From: Microcebus murinus
Lineage: Eukaryota > Chordata > Mammalia > Primates > Cheirogaleidae
Length of the DNA stretch: 64,000 nucleotides
NCBI RefSeq assembly: GCF_040939455.1
Contig: NC_134117.1
Coordinates: forward strand, 61,836,501-61,900,500
Direction: 5' to 3'
The notes beneath the pieces are model-generated. The model was not told the DNA's origin and did no database searches. It was given only the letters and a program-made list of their open reading frames with translations. Below, in pieces: positions 1-11,910 of this stretch. Every line of letters starts with the position of its first letter. Positions within the stretch are counted from its first letter, which is position 1. Both the position numbers and the translations under genes were made by a program.

Positions 1-790
1 AATGTGCTTGTCTCATACTTTTAACCCCTGTGTGAGTCCTGGGTCTCACCCAGGGTTTGGGTTGATATTTGTCCTTATGATAGGTCATATTTCTTGCTTC
101 TCTGCATGCCTCGTGACTTTTTATTTACTGTCACGCATGGTAAATTTATCTTTTTGGATGCCAAACATTATTGTATTCCTGAGTTTTATTCTTGAGATTG
201 TTCTGGGACACAGTTACTTGAAAACTGTGTGATCCTTTGGGTCTTGCTTTTAAGATTTGTTAGGCAGGATGAGAACAACAGTTAGCATACTGCTTAGTTG
301 TCCTGCTTCTCAAGGACTCTGCCCAGTGCCCTGTGTACCGTTCTGAGGGTTTCCGGGCTAGTTGCTAGGAACAGGATCTCTTGCAGGCCCTGTGAGAGTT
401 ATGGCTACTGGTCCCTCGGTTCTTGGTTCTTTTCTTTACCTGGCCCAGTTTCCACACGCAGGCACTGCTGAGCACTCTTCCCTGTAAACTCCAGCTGCTT
501 GGTCTCCCTGAACTCTCAGCCCCGTCTCCTCAACTTGGGGACTCCACCAGACTCTGCCTGGAGTTTCCCTCCCTCTGCCACTGCCTGGAACTCTCTCCAG
601 GAAGCTAGGGCAATTACAGGGCTATTTCACTTCTTTCCTGCCTCTCAGGGGTCACTCTTCTTTGATACCAGTTACCCGGTGTCTTGCAGACCATCGTTTC
701 ATACCCAGTGCCCAGCTGTCTAGGTGGTGAGGCAGGAGAGTGAGTCTGGGCGCTGTTACTCCATCTCTGCCAGAAGCACAAGTCCCCCCA
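1..790. repeat. Old L1 3' UTR-like debris
   Basis: Phrases such as 'gataggtcatatttcttgct' and 'gggtcttgcttttaagattt' resemble the 3' untranslated region of ancient mammalian L1 elements. The short open frames here have no coding character. Family and orientation are not secure. Confidence 0.5.
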
Positions 791-2060
791 CTGCATGTTG
801 ATTATGGAACCATTATTCCACTTCCACCTGCCTGATGGCCCCCACCTTGGGCCAGCCTCCTCAGACAGAGCTGGTTAGTGCCAGTTATTGTCCAAACAAA
901 GGATACGATGCACTGATAAATATCTAGACTCGTAGTCACTGTCCCCTGGAGTGAGAGAGGAGGTGAGAGAAGGAGGAAGAGAGTAGCCAAAACATTTCCA
1001 GGACGAGCCAAGACACGGGGTGGCATCCGGGCACCTGACCAACCTGCAGATTCACGCACAGGGTGTAGCTTTCATCCTCCCAGCGGTATGTTTCCTGCAC
1101 AAAGCAAACCTCTGCTCCAAGCTCACAGACTTCACCCTTACGCAGCACACGGACACGTGCCAGGAGGGAGAGGAAATAGGAGAGTAAATGTGCCAGTAGG
1201 GAGAGTCGGTCACTACTGGAGAAAACTCACAGCAAACGAGTGAGGAAGGTCGCCTCCTCACACACCAAGGGAAGGGCACTCGATGTGGCAGTGCAGTGAC
1301 AGACTGCTCCTGCGACTTCTAGAAACCTGATGCTAATGGGGGTTCCCATTAAAAAATTCTTCCTCTTGAACATTCAGCAATGCACATTAGCATGCGCAGC
1401 AACAGTGACAAGTGTGCCCCTCGGATGCCAACTCAGAGGGGCAGAATTGACCAGCATCTCTAGCTACCATGCTTCAAACTCCATCGCTGTGTTACAACCA
1501 AGGCAAGACTCCCACGGGCTTTCTCTGGCCAATGACTGAGTATGGCAGGTCCACTGAGGCAGGCCTAGTCCAGCAAGACCTGGGACTTCTCTGATGGGTG
1601 ACTTTGGTCTGATCACTGCCTGTTGGCCTTGCTGACACTCTCTTAGAACTACAGGAGGTTGAAGGACCTTCCTGTCTTCCTCTGTCCTTCTCCTTATCAA
1701 AAATCAGACCTGCATCACAGTCTGATGGCTTGTCCCGCCCTCCTCTGGCTCCTTCCTTGTTTTCTTTCCTCGGATTTTCTTCAAGAAATCAATCTCTCAC
1801 ACTATTAGTCCCATGTTGGGATTTGCTTCTCGGAGGACCAGACTAAGCCACGCATTAGAAGTTCTGAGAAGTCCTCCAGCTGAGAAACTCACTTAACTCA
1901 GTGTTTCCCACCCATTTTGCTAAATAATACACCTTATTCTTCTTGGAATAGCCATTAAGAGGTGGTAGGAACTGGGACTGAGAAATATCATAGGAAAGAG
2001 CCTGAAATAACAACTAGAAAGTGGGGGTTTTAGTTCTGGGTCTCTGCTAATAAAAATTCT
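791..2060. other. Unassigned intergenic or intronic DNA
   Basis: No exon with paired splice sites, no clear repeat family and no RNA gene could be recognised. Short open frames on both strands overlap one another and look like chance. Confidence 0.4.
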
Positions 2061-2079
2061 CTAATATTGGTGTAATCTT

Positions 2080-2350
2080 CCTGTGGTCGGTAGAATTCTG
2101 AGATCACCCTCAAAATTGCAGGCCCTGGTGTACACACCCTTCTGTCAGTTACTCGGGCAGGCGCTCCTCTAGGTGGTGCTGTGAAGGGATTTTGCAGAGG
2201 TGATTAAGGGCCCAAATCAGTTGACCTTAGACTAGGAAGATTATCCCCTTGGGCTGGACCTAAGCCAGGAGCCCTTTTACATCTGGGTGGAGAGGTCAGA
2301 GACAAGCAGGTCAGAGAGACTCAAAGGATGAGAGGGACCCCGGGAGGAGG
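2080..2350 (+). repeat. Possible old LTR/MaLR-type remnant
   Basis: The order of phrases 'aattctgagatcaccctcaa', 'caggccctggtgtacacacc', 'gattaagggcccaaatcagt' and 'tgaccttagactaggaagat' matches a common interspersed mammalian repeat of LTR type. The subfamily is not certain. Confidence 0.4.
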
Positions 2351-3375
2351 GCATTGCTGGCTTTGAAGTGGGGGCTGCCTCAGGACAAGGAGCTTGGGTG
2401 GCCTCTACCAGAGGAGGGCTGCCCCTGGCTGCCAGCCAGCAAGGGCAGAGGCAGCTTGTCCCACAACTGTAAGGAATCCACGTGGCCATGTGCTACGCAG
2501 CACAGAAAGGGAATACACCGCGCACTGCGCGTCCATGGCCGTCACTTGTGGGAAGCCCGCACTGACCCTGTGGGGCAGCTGTTCTGTTACCCCTTGACTG
2601 ACTGGAAACGGGACAGTCAGGGAAGGTGAGTGAGTGGCTCCAGCAATACAGCTGGTAAATACCATTTGGGGCTCGCGTGCCAGTGGCCTCCACAGCCAGC
2701 CTTGGCACGCTGCCTGCCTCCCAGCCAGGCGAGCCTCTGCGCCTGTGGTCCTTGCCAGCACAAAAAGCACTGGGGGAGGGGAGAATGGGCCAAAAGCCTT
2801 CCTGCGCTGTCCTCCCTTCAGGGCTGCTGGAAGGACCAGAGGTATCTAAAGGCACCTTGCAGAGGACCGGGCACAGGACAGGAGGGTGTGGCTCCCAGTT
2901 AAGGCTGAGTGCTCTCGCAAGGGCCCTATGTGTCTCAGGCTGTTCTCCCCTAGGACACCGCCCAGTCACCCCAGGAGGATTCATGACTGCTCTTGGATTT
3001 CCATCTCCCCATAATCTACTTTCAGTTATTGTTACGGAACTTTGACAGCTTTCCTATCTAACGGGAGGGTACATCCTAGGGAGACCCCAGAAACTCCCCC
3101 TCACACACGGTGGCCTTTTGAAAGGGGGCAGGGCCACTCAGGCCAGGTTGTTTCTGACTAGCCTGGGCCTCAAGCCAGTGGGTCAAGTTGACCCAGAGGT
3201 CTCCTGGGGCACACTGCTCCCTTTGTACCTTCCTCTTCTTCCTTCAGGAACACTCCTCACTCCTTAACCCTACTTCCCCGCGGCAATCTGCTGCCCTCCC
3301 CACATCCTGACTACAGATAGTCCTTAGATCCTGCAGACGGATTCTTAGATCCCTCTTTCTTGCTAACGCCTAAAT
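2350..3375. other. GC-rich unassigned DNA
   Basis: Several overlapping open frames (up to 163 codons) occur on both strands, as expected from GC-rich sequence lacking stops. None shows a recognisable domain or exon boundaries. I see nothing firm. Confidence 0.4.
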
Positions 3376-3894
3376 CTCAGCAGCTTGGAGTAGCAGTTCT
3401 TAATCCCAGCACCAGGGATGAGTTTCAGAGGGTCTGTGACTCCCCAAAAGTGAATGCAGAATTCCATGTGAATGTGCCTTTCAGAAGATTCCCCAAGGAT
3501 CCGAGTGTTAAAACAGTCTGAGAAGCACTGGATGAAGCCATTACTCCAGAGCCCCAGGCAACCTGGGGTCTTCGGGGCTTCCTGTGTGTGACTAACAACA
3601 TGCTGTGTCCAGTCCTGGGCGGCGTCCTCACAGGCTCTGCAGGAACTGGCAACAGCATGGGGCCCAGATACGTGAGGATGCTCCACACGTGGGTGCATCT
3701 CCAAGCCACAGGAAGGACTTGTCTGTGGCCTTTTCCTCACTTGTGGGAGCCAGTCCCTTCCCATCTACCCAGAGCTTGTCCCAGCAACCGGGCTCTGCAA
3801 GCAAAGGCTCGAGCTGCCCTCGCTGCTCCCTCTCCTTTCAATCCCTCCCAGCTCAGTCTGCCGGGGGGAGAGCTGCCTGCTTCTCTAAGGTGAC

Positions 3895-4862
3895 AAACCA
3901 CAACCATAGGCATTTTTGTGTTTTGAAATATGGAGACACTGTGGAATGGCTGAACTTTGAGCTAATTAACACACATCACCTCACATACTCAGTATTGTAT
4001 GTGCTGAGAACACTTAAAACCTACACGCAATTTTCATTTACACAATACGGTGTTACTACGTCAACTCTTTCAGTTTCCACACAGAAGTAACATCATATGC
4101 TATTTGCCTTTCTCTGCCTGGTTTCTGTCACTTAAAGTAATGCCCTCCAGTTTCATCCATGTGGTCACAGTGACAGAATGTCCTTCTGTTGAAAGGCTGA
4201 ATAGTATCCCACTGTGCGTGTGCCCTGTTTCCGTCACCCATTCATTTGGATGGATTCCCTGCCTTGGCTACTGTGCATAAGGCTGTGACACAAAAGGAGA
4301 GAAAGCCTTCACCATCTGCCCACTGAGTGTGATGTTGGCTTTGGCCTGTCACGTGTGCTCTTTACTGTGTTCTGGCACATTCTGTCTGTACCTAATTGTT
4401 GAGAGTTTTTATCATGAAAGGATGTGAAATTTTGTCAAATGCTTTTTCTGCATCACTCAAGATAATCACATGGTCCTTTTCCTTCATTGTCTTAATGTGT
4501 TCTGTCATATTCATGAATCTGTGTGTACAGAACATCCCCTTTGATCAGGGTGAACGATGATTTTAATGTGCTGCTGAATTGGCTGTCTGTGTTTTGTTGA
4601 GAATTTCTGCATGTATGTTCACCAGGGATATTGGCCTATGATTGCATTCTCTTAGAGTGTCCTTGCTTGGTTTTCGCATAATGGTAATGCCGGCCTCATA
4701 CAAGGAGTTTCTTCCATTTTGTTCAATTTTGGGGAAGAGTTTGACACGTGTTCTTATTAGTTCTTTAAATGTTTGGTAGAATTCGGCAGTGAAGCCATCA
4801 GGTCCTGGGCTTTTCTTTCCTGGGGGACTTTTTAGTGCTGATTCAACCTCCTTATTCATTAT
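3895..4862 (-). mobile_element. Old L1 fragments, antisense
   Basis: Read on the minus strand, 4563-4859 encodes reverse-transcriptase-like residues of L1 ORF2 (SPGPDGFTAEFYQTFKE, then a frame leading to RPISLVNIHAEILNK). 4130-4290 matches the antisense of the ORF2 C-terminal region ('tgaatagtatcccactgtgc'). The element is rearranged and full of stops. Confidence 0.8.
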
Positions 4863-4879
4863 TGGTCTATGCTGTCTGC

Positions 4880-5060
4880 CTCATTCTTCAAGGTACAATT
4901 CAAATGTCACCCCCTCTGAGAAGCTTCCTTAAATCCCTGCAGGCCCAATTGATCATGGTTTCTCTGCTTCTTCTAGTCACCCCATCCCCATAGGTAGAAA
5001 GCAGCTCTGACACAAGCACCATGGCGGATCCAACTCCACCTCCCCAGCCCTTCTTCTAGC
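4880..5060 (+). repeat. L2-like fragment
   Basis: 'ttcaaatgtcaccccctctg' followed by 'agaagcttccttaaatccct' resembles the conserved 3' part of L2 elements. It is old and diverged. Confidence 0.45.
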
Positions 5061-5087
5061 AGCTTCTCAGTAAATGTGGGCTGCACT

Positions 5088-5300
5088 CACTCAGGGCTCA
5101 GCGAACGTTCTGTGTAAAAGGCCAGATGGGAAATGCTTTAGGCTCTGCCAGCCATGGGGTTTCTGTGGCGGCTGCCCCTCCACTGCGGTAGTCAGAGGCA
5201 GCCTTGGAGGACACGCACACTGTGTGTGAGTGAGTGGACGTGGCCGAGTTCCGGTGAAAGCTTATTTACAAACAAACTCTGCAGCACCAAGTACTCAATA
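5088..5300 (+). mobile_element. hAT-type (Charlie-like) MITE remnant
   Basis: 'ctgtgtaaaaggccagatgg', 'tgctttaggctctgccagcc' and 'gtggccgagttccggtgaaa' then 'gcttatttacaaa' follow the order of a well-known mammalian non-autonomous hAT element. The terminal repeats are degraded. Confidence 0.55.
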
Positions 5301-5349
5301 AATACGGAATGCACCAACTAGACACGTTTCCTTCTCACCCCCCAGTCAC

Positions 5350-5490
5350 CTTGCACATGTAGAGTGGCCTCACTGCTGTGGAAGTCAGAGTCGTGAACCA
5401 TTTGGTTAACCAGTAAACACGACTCTCAAGATTTTCAACTGACAGCAGACAGAAGAGGTGGCCAATGGTCTCCAGAGCTTCCTCTGCCAC
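5350..5490 (-). CDS. MROH-like exon f (47 codons)
   Basis: Acceptor ...ggacacag, donor gtgact. Phase 0 at both ends. Encodes [20 protein letters not shown] and continues to ...RPLYMCK. It is the most 3' exon I could recognise; the next exon to the left was not found. Confidence 0.6.
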
Positions 5491-8400
5491 CTGTGTCCAA
5501 AGAGACACAATGAGTTTGCCTCAGCTCGTCATTCCTCTTAGTATCCCCAGGGCCTAGCACAGTGCCTGGAAGGCAGAGGGGGCCAGGCAAAGGCAAATGA
5601 CAGAATCCTGTCATTACTGAGTAAGTGAATGGACAGGGGAGTCTTTTCTGATTGTCCCCTTTTCTGGTCAACAGGAAGAGGTGGCTGAAGAGGGTCCTTC
5701 TCCCCCCCCCCCCACAAGGGCCTGGTGAGTCAGCCTGTCACAAGCGAGTGGACACACACAGTCCCTCCCCACCTTTGGCTCCAGCCTCTCCCTTTCAGCC
5801 CATCCCCCAACCCCAGCTACCTCCCACTCACACCTTGCTTTTGCTTCCCAGGAGCTGATGATTGAAGAAAACCTGGAGGGTTTCTTCAGCCCTGGTGGCC
5901 ACTTCCATGGGCGTTCTGTTCGTCACTTCCTTCTGCAGAGAGGCATCGTCCAGGAGATCCTGGGCACCCGTGGCCAGTCCATGGAGCACTATGAGGGGAG
6001 CAGGGAGTTGGAGCTGCCATCACCCTTCCCTCCCCACGGAGGAAACAGACACACAGACGTGTGCACACAGTCCCCCCTGCTGCCCAAGAGGGCCCCTGGG
6101 GCCCTGTGCTGGCAACATTGCCCATTCACCGTCTCCCCAGCTATCCTCCCCTCATGGCACCTGGTCCACCCAGAGGGGCAAGGGAATGGGTGAGGCTGCC
6201 GACACTCCCCGCATCCCGATCAAGTTGGGTCCTGGCCACAAACCAGGTGACGGAGCACAACATCTGCTGACACGCTGGCCTGCTCCCAGCCACCTCCTGC
6301 CCCTTCTCTGGGCTTCTGGGATCCACATTCAGAGACCCCATCTTTTCCTGCCCTTCTTTGCTCCCTCCCTGATCCCCACAGAGCTTTCCCCACACCCCGA
6401 CCCTCACCCTGACACAGCAACAACATGTCCTCCTCCCTGCGCTTATTCCTCAGCAGGCTCAGGATACGGGCCCACGTGGCATCCCGGTAGCTGTCTATGT
6501 CTGGGAGGGAGAGAGCAAGATGACACCCCCATCCTAGCGAGGGGGGCCTTCCAGCCATGCTGTAGTGTAGGAGGCCTCACTGATTAGGGGCCACGAGGCC
6601 TGGCTTCTGACCCTAGCTTTGCCGGCAAAGAGTCTGGGTAAGCTGGAGCAAGGTACTTTGCTGACCTGAATCCAGTTTCTGCAGCTATGAAAGGGGACCC
6701 GACCTGGCTGCCTCTGGGAAGCAGCGCGGAAGGTGAAGCTCCATGTTAGTGTGAGCACAGCACACAGAAGCCGGGGGCTGCCACCACCTGCACACACGCC
6801 CCCTTTCAGGAACACTTGAAGAACCAAAGACATGTGCTGTCTGAGCTCGATGTGAGAGCATTTGTCATGATCAGATCGGGAGACACAATTCCTGCCTCTG
6901 TTGCTGTGTCCTCTGGGCTTGTCTTTTTTTTTTAATTAATTAATTAATTTTTTTAGCACATTATGGGGGTACAGGTGTTAAGGTTACGTATATTGCCCAT
7001 GCCCCTTTCCCTCCTCGAGTAAGAGCTTCAAGCGTGTCCATCCCCCAAACGTTGCCCCTCTTACTCGTTGTGGTTGTATATACCCATCACTTCCTCCCCA
7101 CTCCCACCCCCCTGTCACCCGATAAATATTATTTCTATATGTCCACTTAGATGTTGATCTGTTAATACCAATTTGCTGGTGAGTACATGTGCTGCTGGTT
7201 TTTCCATTCTCGAGATACTTCACTCAGTAGAATGGGTTCCAGCTGTATCCAGGAATATACAAGAGGTGCTATATCACCATTGTTTCTTAAAGCTGAATAG
7301 TATTCCATGGTATAAATATACCACATTTTATTAATCCACTCATGAATTGATGGGCACTTGGGTTGTTTCCACAGCTTTGCAATTGTGAATTGTGCTGCTA
7401 TAAACATTCGAGTGTAGGTGTCTTTTTCATAAAGTGACTTTTTATCTTTTGGGTAGATGCCCAGTAGTGGAATTACTGGATCAAATGGTAGATCTACTTG
7501 TATCGCTTTGAGGTATCTCCATATCGCTTTCCGCAGAGGTTGAACTAGTTTGCAGTCCCACCAGCAGGGTAAGAGTGTTCCTCTCTCTCTACATCCACAC
7601 CAGCATTTGTTGTTTGGGGACTTTTTGATGAAGGCCATTCTCACTGGAGTTTAGTGAAATCTCATTGTGGTTTTGATTTGCATTTCTGTGGGCTTGTCTG
7701 GTAGCCCAACCCTCGTGCCTTGTCCTTTGGAACCTGAGGCCCAGAAGGCCGGCTGACTCCCCAGCCTCTCCTTGGCCCCAGCTCAATTGGTCAACAAAGG
7801 GCAGGGACTGTCATTTGTCCGTGACTTGATTTGTTTTGGATTGAGGGACAGAAGTGGAATGGGTAAGAGAACCACTGCTGTCACCAGGTGCCACAGGGAC
7901 AGCATGGAAGAGGAAGACTGTGTGGTGATTCTCTACCTCCTCCTGCTACTCAATTACCCTTCCAAGCCTCTCATCCAATCCACACCCCCAGTGTTCCCTA
8001 AGCAATATCTCCTCACTGCCCCCTTTGCCCCTCCTGCCTCTGGGGAATGGGGCTTTCTAATCCACCTTCTCATTCCTCTTTGTTCCTCAGTCTTTCCTCC
8101 AGCTCCAGTCTCCCATACCTTAATACTCTTTCTTCTGAGCCATTCCTGGTCCCCACAAATAGCTCCCCAGTTCCCATCTGCCCCACACGGAGCCTGGATT
8201 ATCCCCCTCCTCCCCAATACCCCCAAGTGGTGGCCCAAGTGTCCACTAAAATGCCCAGCTGTCCCACTAAAAGAATAAGGAGAATCAAGACTCCCTACAG
8301 TGACCCCTCTCCTGCTGCCCCATCGTCTTCTCACACAAACTCTCCCAGCACAGGGTCCAGACCTGGGCGCAGGCTGAGTTCCTTCAATGCCAGCAGGAGG

Positions 8401-10099
8401 CTCCTTGGGGGCATCATGTTTTCCTCGATGTCATACAACAGCATATCGATGACCATCTCTATGCTGTGCGACCCCAGAGCCAGGAGGACTGATGTACACG
8501 CGTCCTCCACTTCTCTCTGTGGATTCTAGAAAGACAAGGACTAGCTGTTCCCAGGGTCATCCCCAAGACAAGTCCCCAAGCTTCTGAGAACCACATTTCA
8601 TCAATAAGTGATTGTCTTCTCTCAAATGGGCAGGAGCTCACTCACCTCAACCCACCACCCATCCAACATTCACCTTAATGGTGCTGGAGGGCGACAGCTT
8701 CCTTGAGTGCACACAGGAGGATGAGAAGACAAGAAGGGACAAGTTCTCAGCCTGCAATGTCTCTGGCTTGTGTACTGGGGTGAGGGTGGGGAAAGGAGGT
8801 TCCAAAGCACAGAGTGTCCCCTGTAGCTGCGAGTGAATCATCAGGAAGGTTGATGGAAGTGGTGGAAGCAACTTTGGAAAGTCCCTGGGAGGTCAGTGGT
8901 CTAGGTCACCAGACAACTGTGCCAAGGGAAGGCAGGTAAACTGGAAGAAGGGTACCTCCCAAGTAGCAGTTATCCAAGAAAATAAGAAGGCAGATTAACC
9001 CAGTGTCAGGAAAGTTACTGCAAAACTATGTGGATGGATAGACAGGTTGATGGCATGAACATTCAGTGCAGAGGTGGGCTAGCACACTGGTGATGGATTT
9101 AAATAGCTTAGAAAATTGAGTGGGAAAACTAGTTGAGTCACAATAACGGAGGTGACCATCTATGGTATCCCACAAGGGAGTTGTGGACGCAGTCTGAGGA
9201 TCAAGTCAGGTGCTGAAGCCAATAGCACAGATCCTTCCCTTGTCCATCTCATCTCTCTTGCCTCACCCTTCCCTCCATTACTGTGTCTTCCATTCTGCCG
9301 AGGTCACATTTCCTGAGGTGCACTCAGGGTGCAGGATACGTGGTTGATCGCACTGTTTAGCAACTGGAGGTGCTTATTTCCCAGGTCCCAATTGGGTCCA
9401 AATGTCATCGCCCACCAAAAGAGAACTCCTGGGCTCAGACCCGGGGTCCTTTCTTTCTTTTCCTCCAGCCTAGGGGCAAGGGCTCCTCACCATTCTCTTG
9501 AGGAACAGGATGGTTATGTCAGCCACCATCTGGCATCGTGTATTTGCCAGCTCCTTTTTTATGATTTTTGCTTGCAGCTTCTGAAAGGTGATTAATATAT
9601 TCTCTGCATAAACCTAGGAGAGAGAGGGTACTCAGGAAGGAGGGAAGGTTAGAGGGAGGAAATAATAAAGAAATGACAATCTCTGGCAGAGAAAGGAAGA
9701 AGAGGAGTGAGTGTGGAGAGGGGATTCCAGCTGGACCAGTGGTTGTGGGAGTGGAGAAGTTATGGGTCACGCAAGGGACATGGGGATCAGACATGGAGCT
9801 GTGAATGAACTGGACCAAGTCATGCACTGCTCACAGGAAGTTTGACTGGGTAGGTGCCCAACCAGCTATGTGGATGGAGGTGTCCCACCTTGGCTGGAGC
9901 CAGAAAGATGTCTCAGATAGCCTTACCTCACCAGCTCTTTGCAGGCACCCCACAAAGCTGCTCTTTGGCATGTTGTGCATGTACCATTCCAACATTCTTC
10001 TTTGAACCTCCTCTGTGTACTCCTCTCCAGAGCACAAGGAACACACAGCTGCTGGGCAGCACATTACAGATGCTGTGGTACCCATGGCTGCTGATGTTT
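5350..10099 (-). CDS. MROH-like (maestro HEAT-repeat) gene, partial, six exons
   Basis: Six exons on the minus strand (9927-10099, 9491-9613, 8363-8525, 6408-6500, 5834-5988, 5350-5490) join with matching phases into one open frame of about 249 codons without a stop. All have AG acceptors and GT donors. The product is rich in amphipathic helices with leucine spacing typical of HEAT repeats. Segments such as [20 protein letters not shown] and [20 protein letters not shown] resemble the N-terminal half of maestro HEAT-like (MROH) proteins; this family call is from memory. The first exon needs an upstream exon ending in phase 1 and the last ends in phase 0, so both ends are incomplete. The function of the family is poorly known. 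An intact frame over six exons suggests a gene that is functional or only recently lost. Confidence 0.62.
5702..5713 (+). repeat. Poly-C run
   Basis: Twelve consecutive cytosines in the intron between MROH-like exons e and f. Such runs are length-unstable and prone to sequencing error. Confidence 0.95.
5834..5988 (-). CDS. MROH-like exon e (155 bp)
   Basis: Acceptor cctcatag, donor gtgtgagt. Enters in phase 1 and leaves in phase 0. Encodes [20 protein letters not shown] and on to ...[14 protein letters not shown] plus-strand open frame over the same bases is a shadow. Confidence 0.6.
6408..6500 (-). CDS. MROH-like exon d (93 bp)
   Basis: Acceptor ccctcccag, donor gtgaggg. Phase 1 on both sides. 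Encodes [20 protein letters not shown] followed by [11 protein letters not shown], a helical segment. Confidence 0.58.
6590..6715 (+). repeat. MIR-like SINE fragment
   Basis: The order 'ctggcttctgaccctagctt', 'gtaagctggagcaaggtact' and 'ccagtttctgcagctatgaa' follows the MIR core. It is diverged. Confidence 0.5.
6925..7689 (-). mobile_element. 5'-truncated lemur-type L1 insertion
   Basis: The minus strand carries the end of L1 ORF2 (residues [40 protein letters not shown]) then a 3' UTR and a poly-A tail, seen here as the T run at 6925-6934. Flanking direct repeats 'gggcttgtct' at 6915-6924 and 7690-7699 mark the target-site duplication. The insertion lies between MROH-like exons c and d, in the sense orientation of that gene. 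Confidence 0.88.
7700..8362. other. Intron of MROH-like gene, no feature seen
   Basis: A CT-rich stretch with overlapping open frames on both strands. Exons c and d join in phase across it, so no extra exon is required. Confidence 0.45.
8363..8525 (-). CDS. MROH-like exon c (163 bp)
   Basis: Acceptor gtctttctag, donor gtctgg (weaker than consensus). Enters in phase 0 and leaves in phase 1. Encodes [20 protein letters not shown] then [20 protein letters not shown] and [14 protein letters not shown], the most MROH-like part of the locus. Confidence 0.65.
8526..9490. other. Intron of MROH-like gene
   Basis: No repeat or exon recognised. 9230-9300 is a pyrimidine-rich stretch. Confidence 0.4.
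9491..9613 (-). CDS. MROH-like exon b (41 codons)
   Basis: Acceptor ctctcctag, donor gtgagg. Phase 0 on both sides. Encodes [20 protein letters not shown] then [20 protein letters not shown]. Confidence 0.6.
9927..10099 (-). CDS. MROH-like exon a (173 bp)
   Basis: Acceptor tttcttacag. Two overlapping donors are possible (gtgagg at 9931, gtaagg at 9926); only gtaagg, ending the exon at 9927, leaves the phase 0 that exon b needs. Encodes ...[33 protein letters not shown]. It needs an upstream exon ending in phase 1. Confidence 0.55.
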
Positions 10100-10319
10100 C
10101 TGTAAGAAATAAAGAGGGGGGGGTGTTTCTCTTCTGGTGGACGTGGTGATTTTCTTCGGGGTATTTCATCATGGATGGTGAAAACATGCAAAGACTAATG
10201 CTTAAGAATCAGGAGATGGAAGCTTGCCTCTAGACAAGACATTGCACCTCCCCACCAACATTTCCTTAGGCGATTGGCTTAACTTTTAGGGCCTCTATTT
10301 TTTTACATGTAAAGGGAAA

Positions 10320-10850
10320 TAGGTGACCCTTGGGGGCACTGGAAATGTTCTAGATGTGGACACATGTATCCAAACTCTCTGAAGTGTACACCTGAAATTG
10401 GTGAATTTTAAACATGTATAAGTTTTATGTCAATACAGTTGATATGAAAAATCAATAGTGGTTGTACAACAGTGCGAATGTACTTCATGTCACAGAACTA
10501 TACACCTTAAAATGGTTAAAATGGTAAATTTTCTGTTAGGTATATTTTATCACAATTAAAGAAACTGCCACCCAAAATCAATTGCATTCTATATACTGAC
10601 AATAAACAATCAGAAAATAAACTTTTGAAAAGAGCATTTATAATAGTACCCAAACCAAAAATACGAAGGACTATATCTAGTAAGGGCTGTGCAAAATCTC
10701 TACACTGGAAATCATACAACATTCCTGGAGAAAAAAGTAAAGAATGCCTAAATGATTACAGGACTTTATCATGGTCATGGATTGATACACACTATTTTAA
10801 GGTGTCAAATCTCTCTCATTTCATCAATTTTATGTATTATATTTGATTAA
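10320..10850 (+). mobile_element. Old L1 fragments
   Basis: 10490-10555 ('aaaatggttaaaatggtaaa' then 'tatattttatcacaattaaa') is the 3' end of an L1M-type element. 10570-10850 resembles ORF2 DNA ('atcaattgcattctatatac'). Not coding. Confidence 0.65.
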
Positions 10851-11370
10851 CTTTTTAAAATTACTTTAAACAGAAAAAAGGAAGACATGTTCAACAATAT
10901 TAAATGTAGCAAACAGTTAAGTAAGGACTTGAAATATCCAAGTCTCTTAGCCAGGAAGTCAGTACTGACCCTAAAAACAATGTTTCACTGAGTTGCTATG
11001 GGAAGAAGGCACCTGGCTTTGGGTTTAGATGGAAGGTGAGAATGCTAACAGCATACTGCCTAAGAAAACCATGCACACCACATACAGGGAGCTCTCTTTG
11101 TTAACTGGAGGGCCTTAATCTCTCCCACTCACTGCACATGAAAGAACAAAATGGAAAAACAGAGTATCCAACTGGGCACTTTTCCTGTCCCTAGAGATCC
11201 CTGTGTTATCTCCAGAAAGAGTGACAGGCTCCCAACAGTGAGAAAAAGAATGAGTCACATTCTCTCATTCCTTCACTCAGCACACACATATCAGGAGCCT
11301 CCTGTGGGCCAACTTAGCCAATCCCCCTAGAGGACAGGGACACAGTGAGGTGGCTCACAGGTCATTCTCC
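10851..11370. other. Unassigned DNA
   Basis: Nothing recognised between the L1 debris and the start of the direct duplication. Confidence 0.4.
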
Positions 11371-11910
11371 TCTAGGAGATCCCGCACAGAAACATACTCA
11401 TTTCACCAGCACACAGTACTTGCTATAAAACTGAGAGAGATACTGGGGGCCATTGCCACAGCCCTCCCCCTCTTCTGCATGGCCAACCTGGAATAAATGC
11501 CTCCCTCACTCCCAGCCAGGGAGGAAAGACTCAGGGGCCCTTGATCAGATTCCTCCAGTGCTCAGTCAACTACTTCCTGGAGACTAAGACAGAATGTTGA
11601 ATCTGTGAAGAAGCCAGTTATTTTTGTGTTTCTCAACATCAAAGCACTTCTGTGCCCAGAGAAATCTGGAAACATTCAGTGCTGTGGGGCATGGTGTCCA
11701 CAGCCATTCACATCCTCATTTGCCTGGAGTCTAACTGACCTCACACCCTCCAGCTGTGTTTAACACTTTCATAGACAAAGTGACTACTACAAAGAAAGAT
11801 AAACTGACAGGCTACTTTGCCTAACTTCTAACATGAAAATCTCTGCAAAGGCAACCAATCACAGGGAGCAAGACCACCTCTCAGTTGCTGTAATCACGCT
11901 ACCTCACTGT

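Noticed and set aside
2493..2984. Minus-strand open frame of 163 codons
   Set aside because: Overlaps several plus-strand frames; proline/serine-rich with no recognised motif.
5862..6587. Plus-strand open frame of 241 codons
   Set aside because: It covers MROH-like exons d and e on the opposite strand. The minus-strand exons have paired splice sites and matching phases, so this frame is a shadow.
7162..7644. Minus-strand 160-codon frame as a host gene
   Set aside because: It is the C-terminal end of L1 ORF2 in a truncated L1 insertion.
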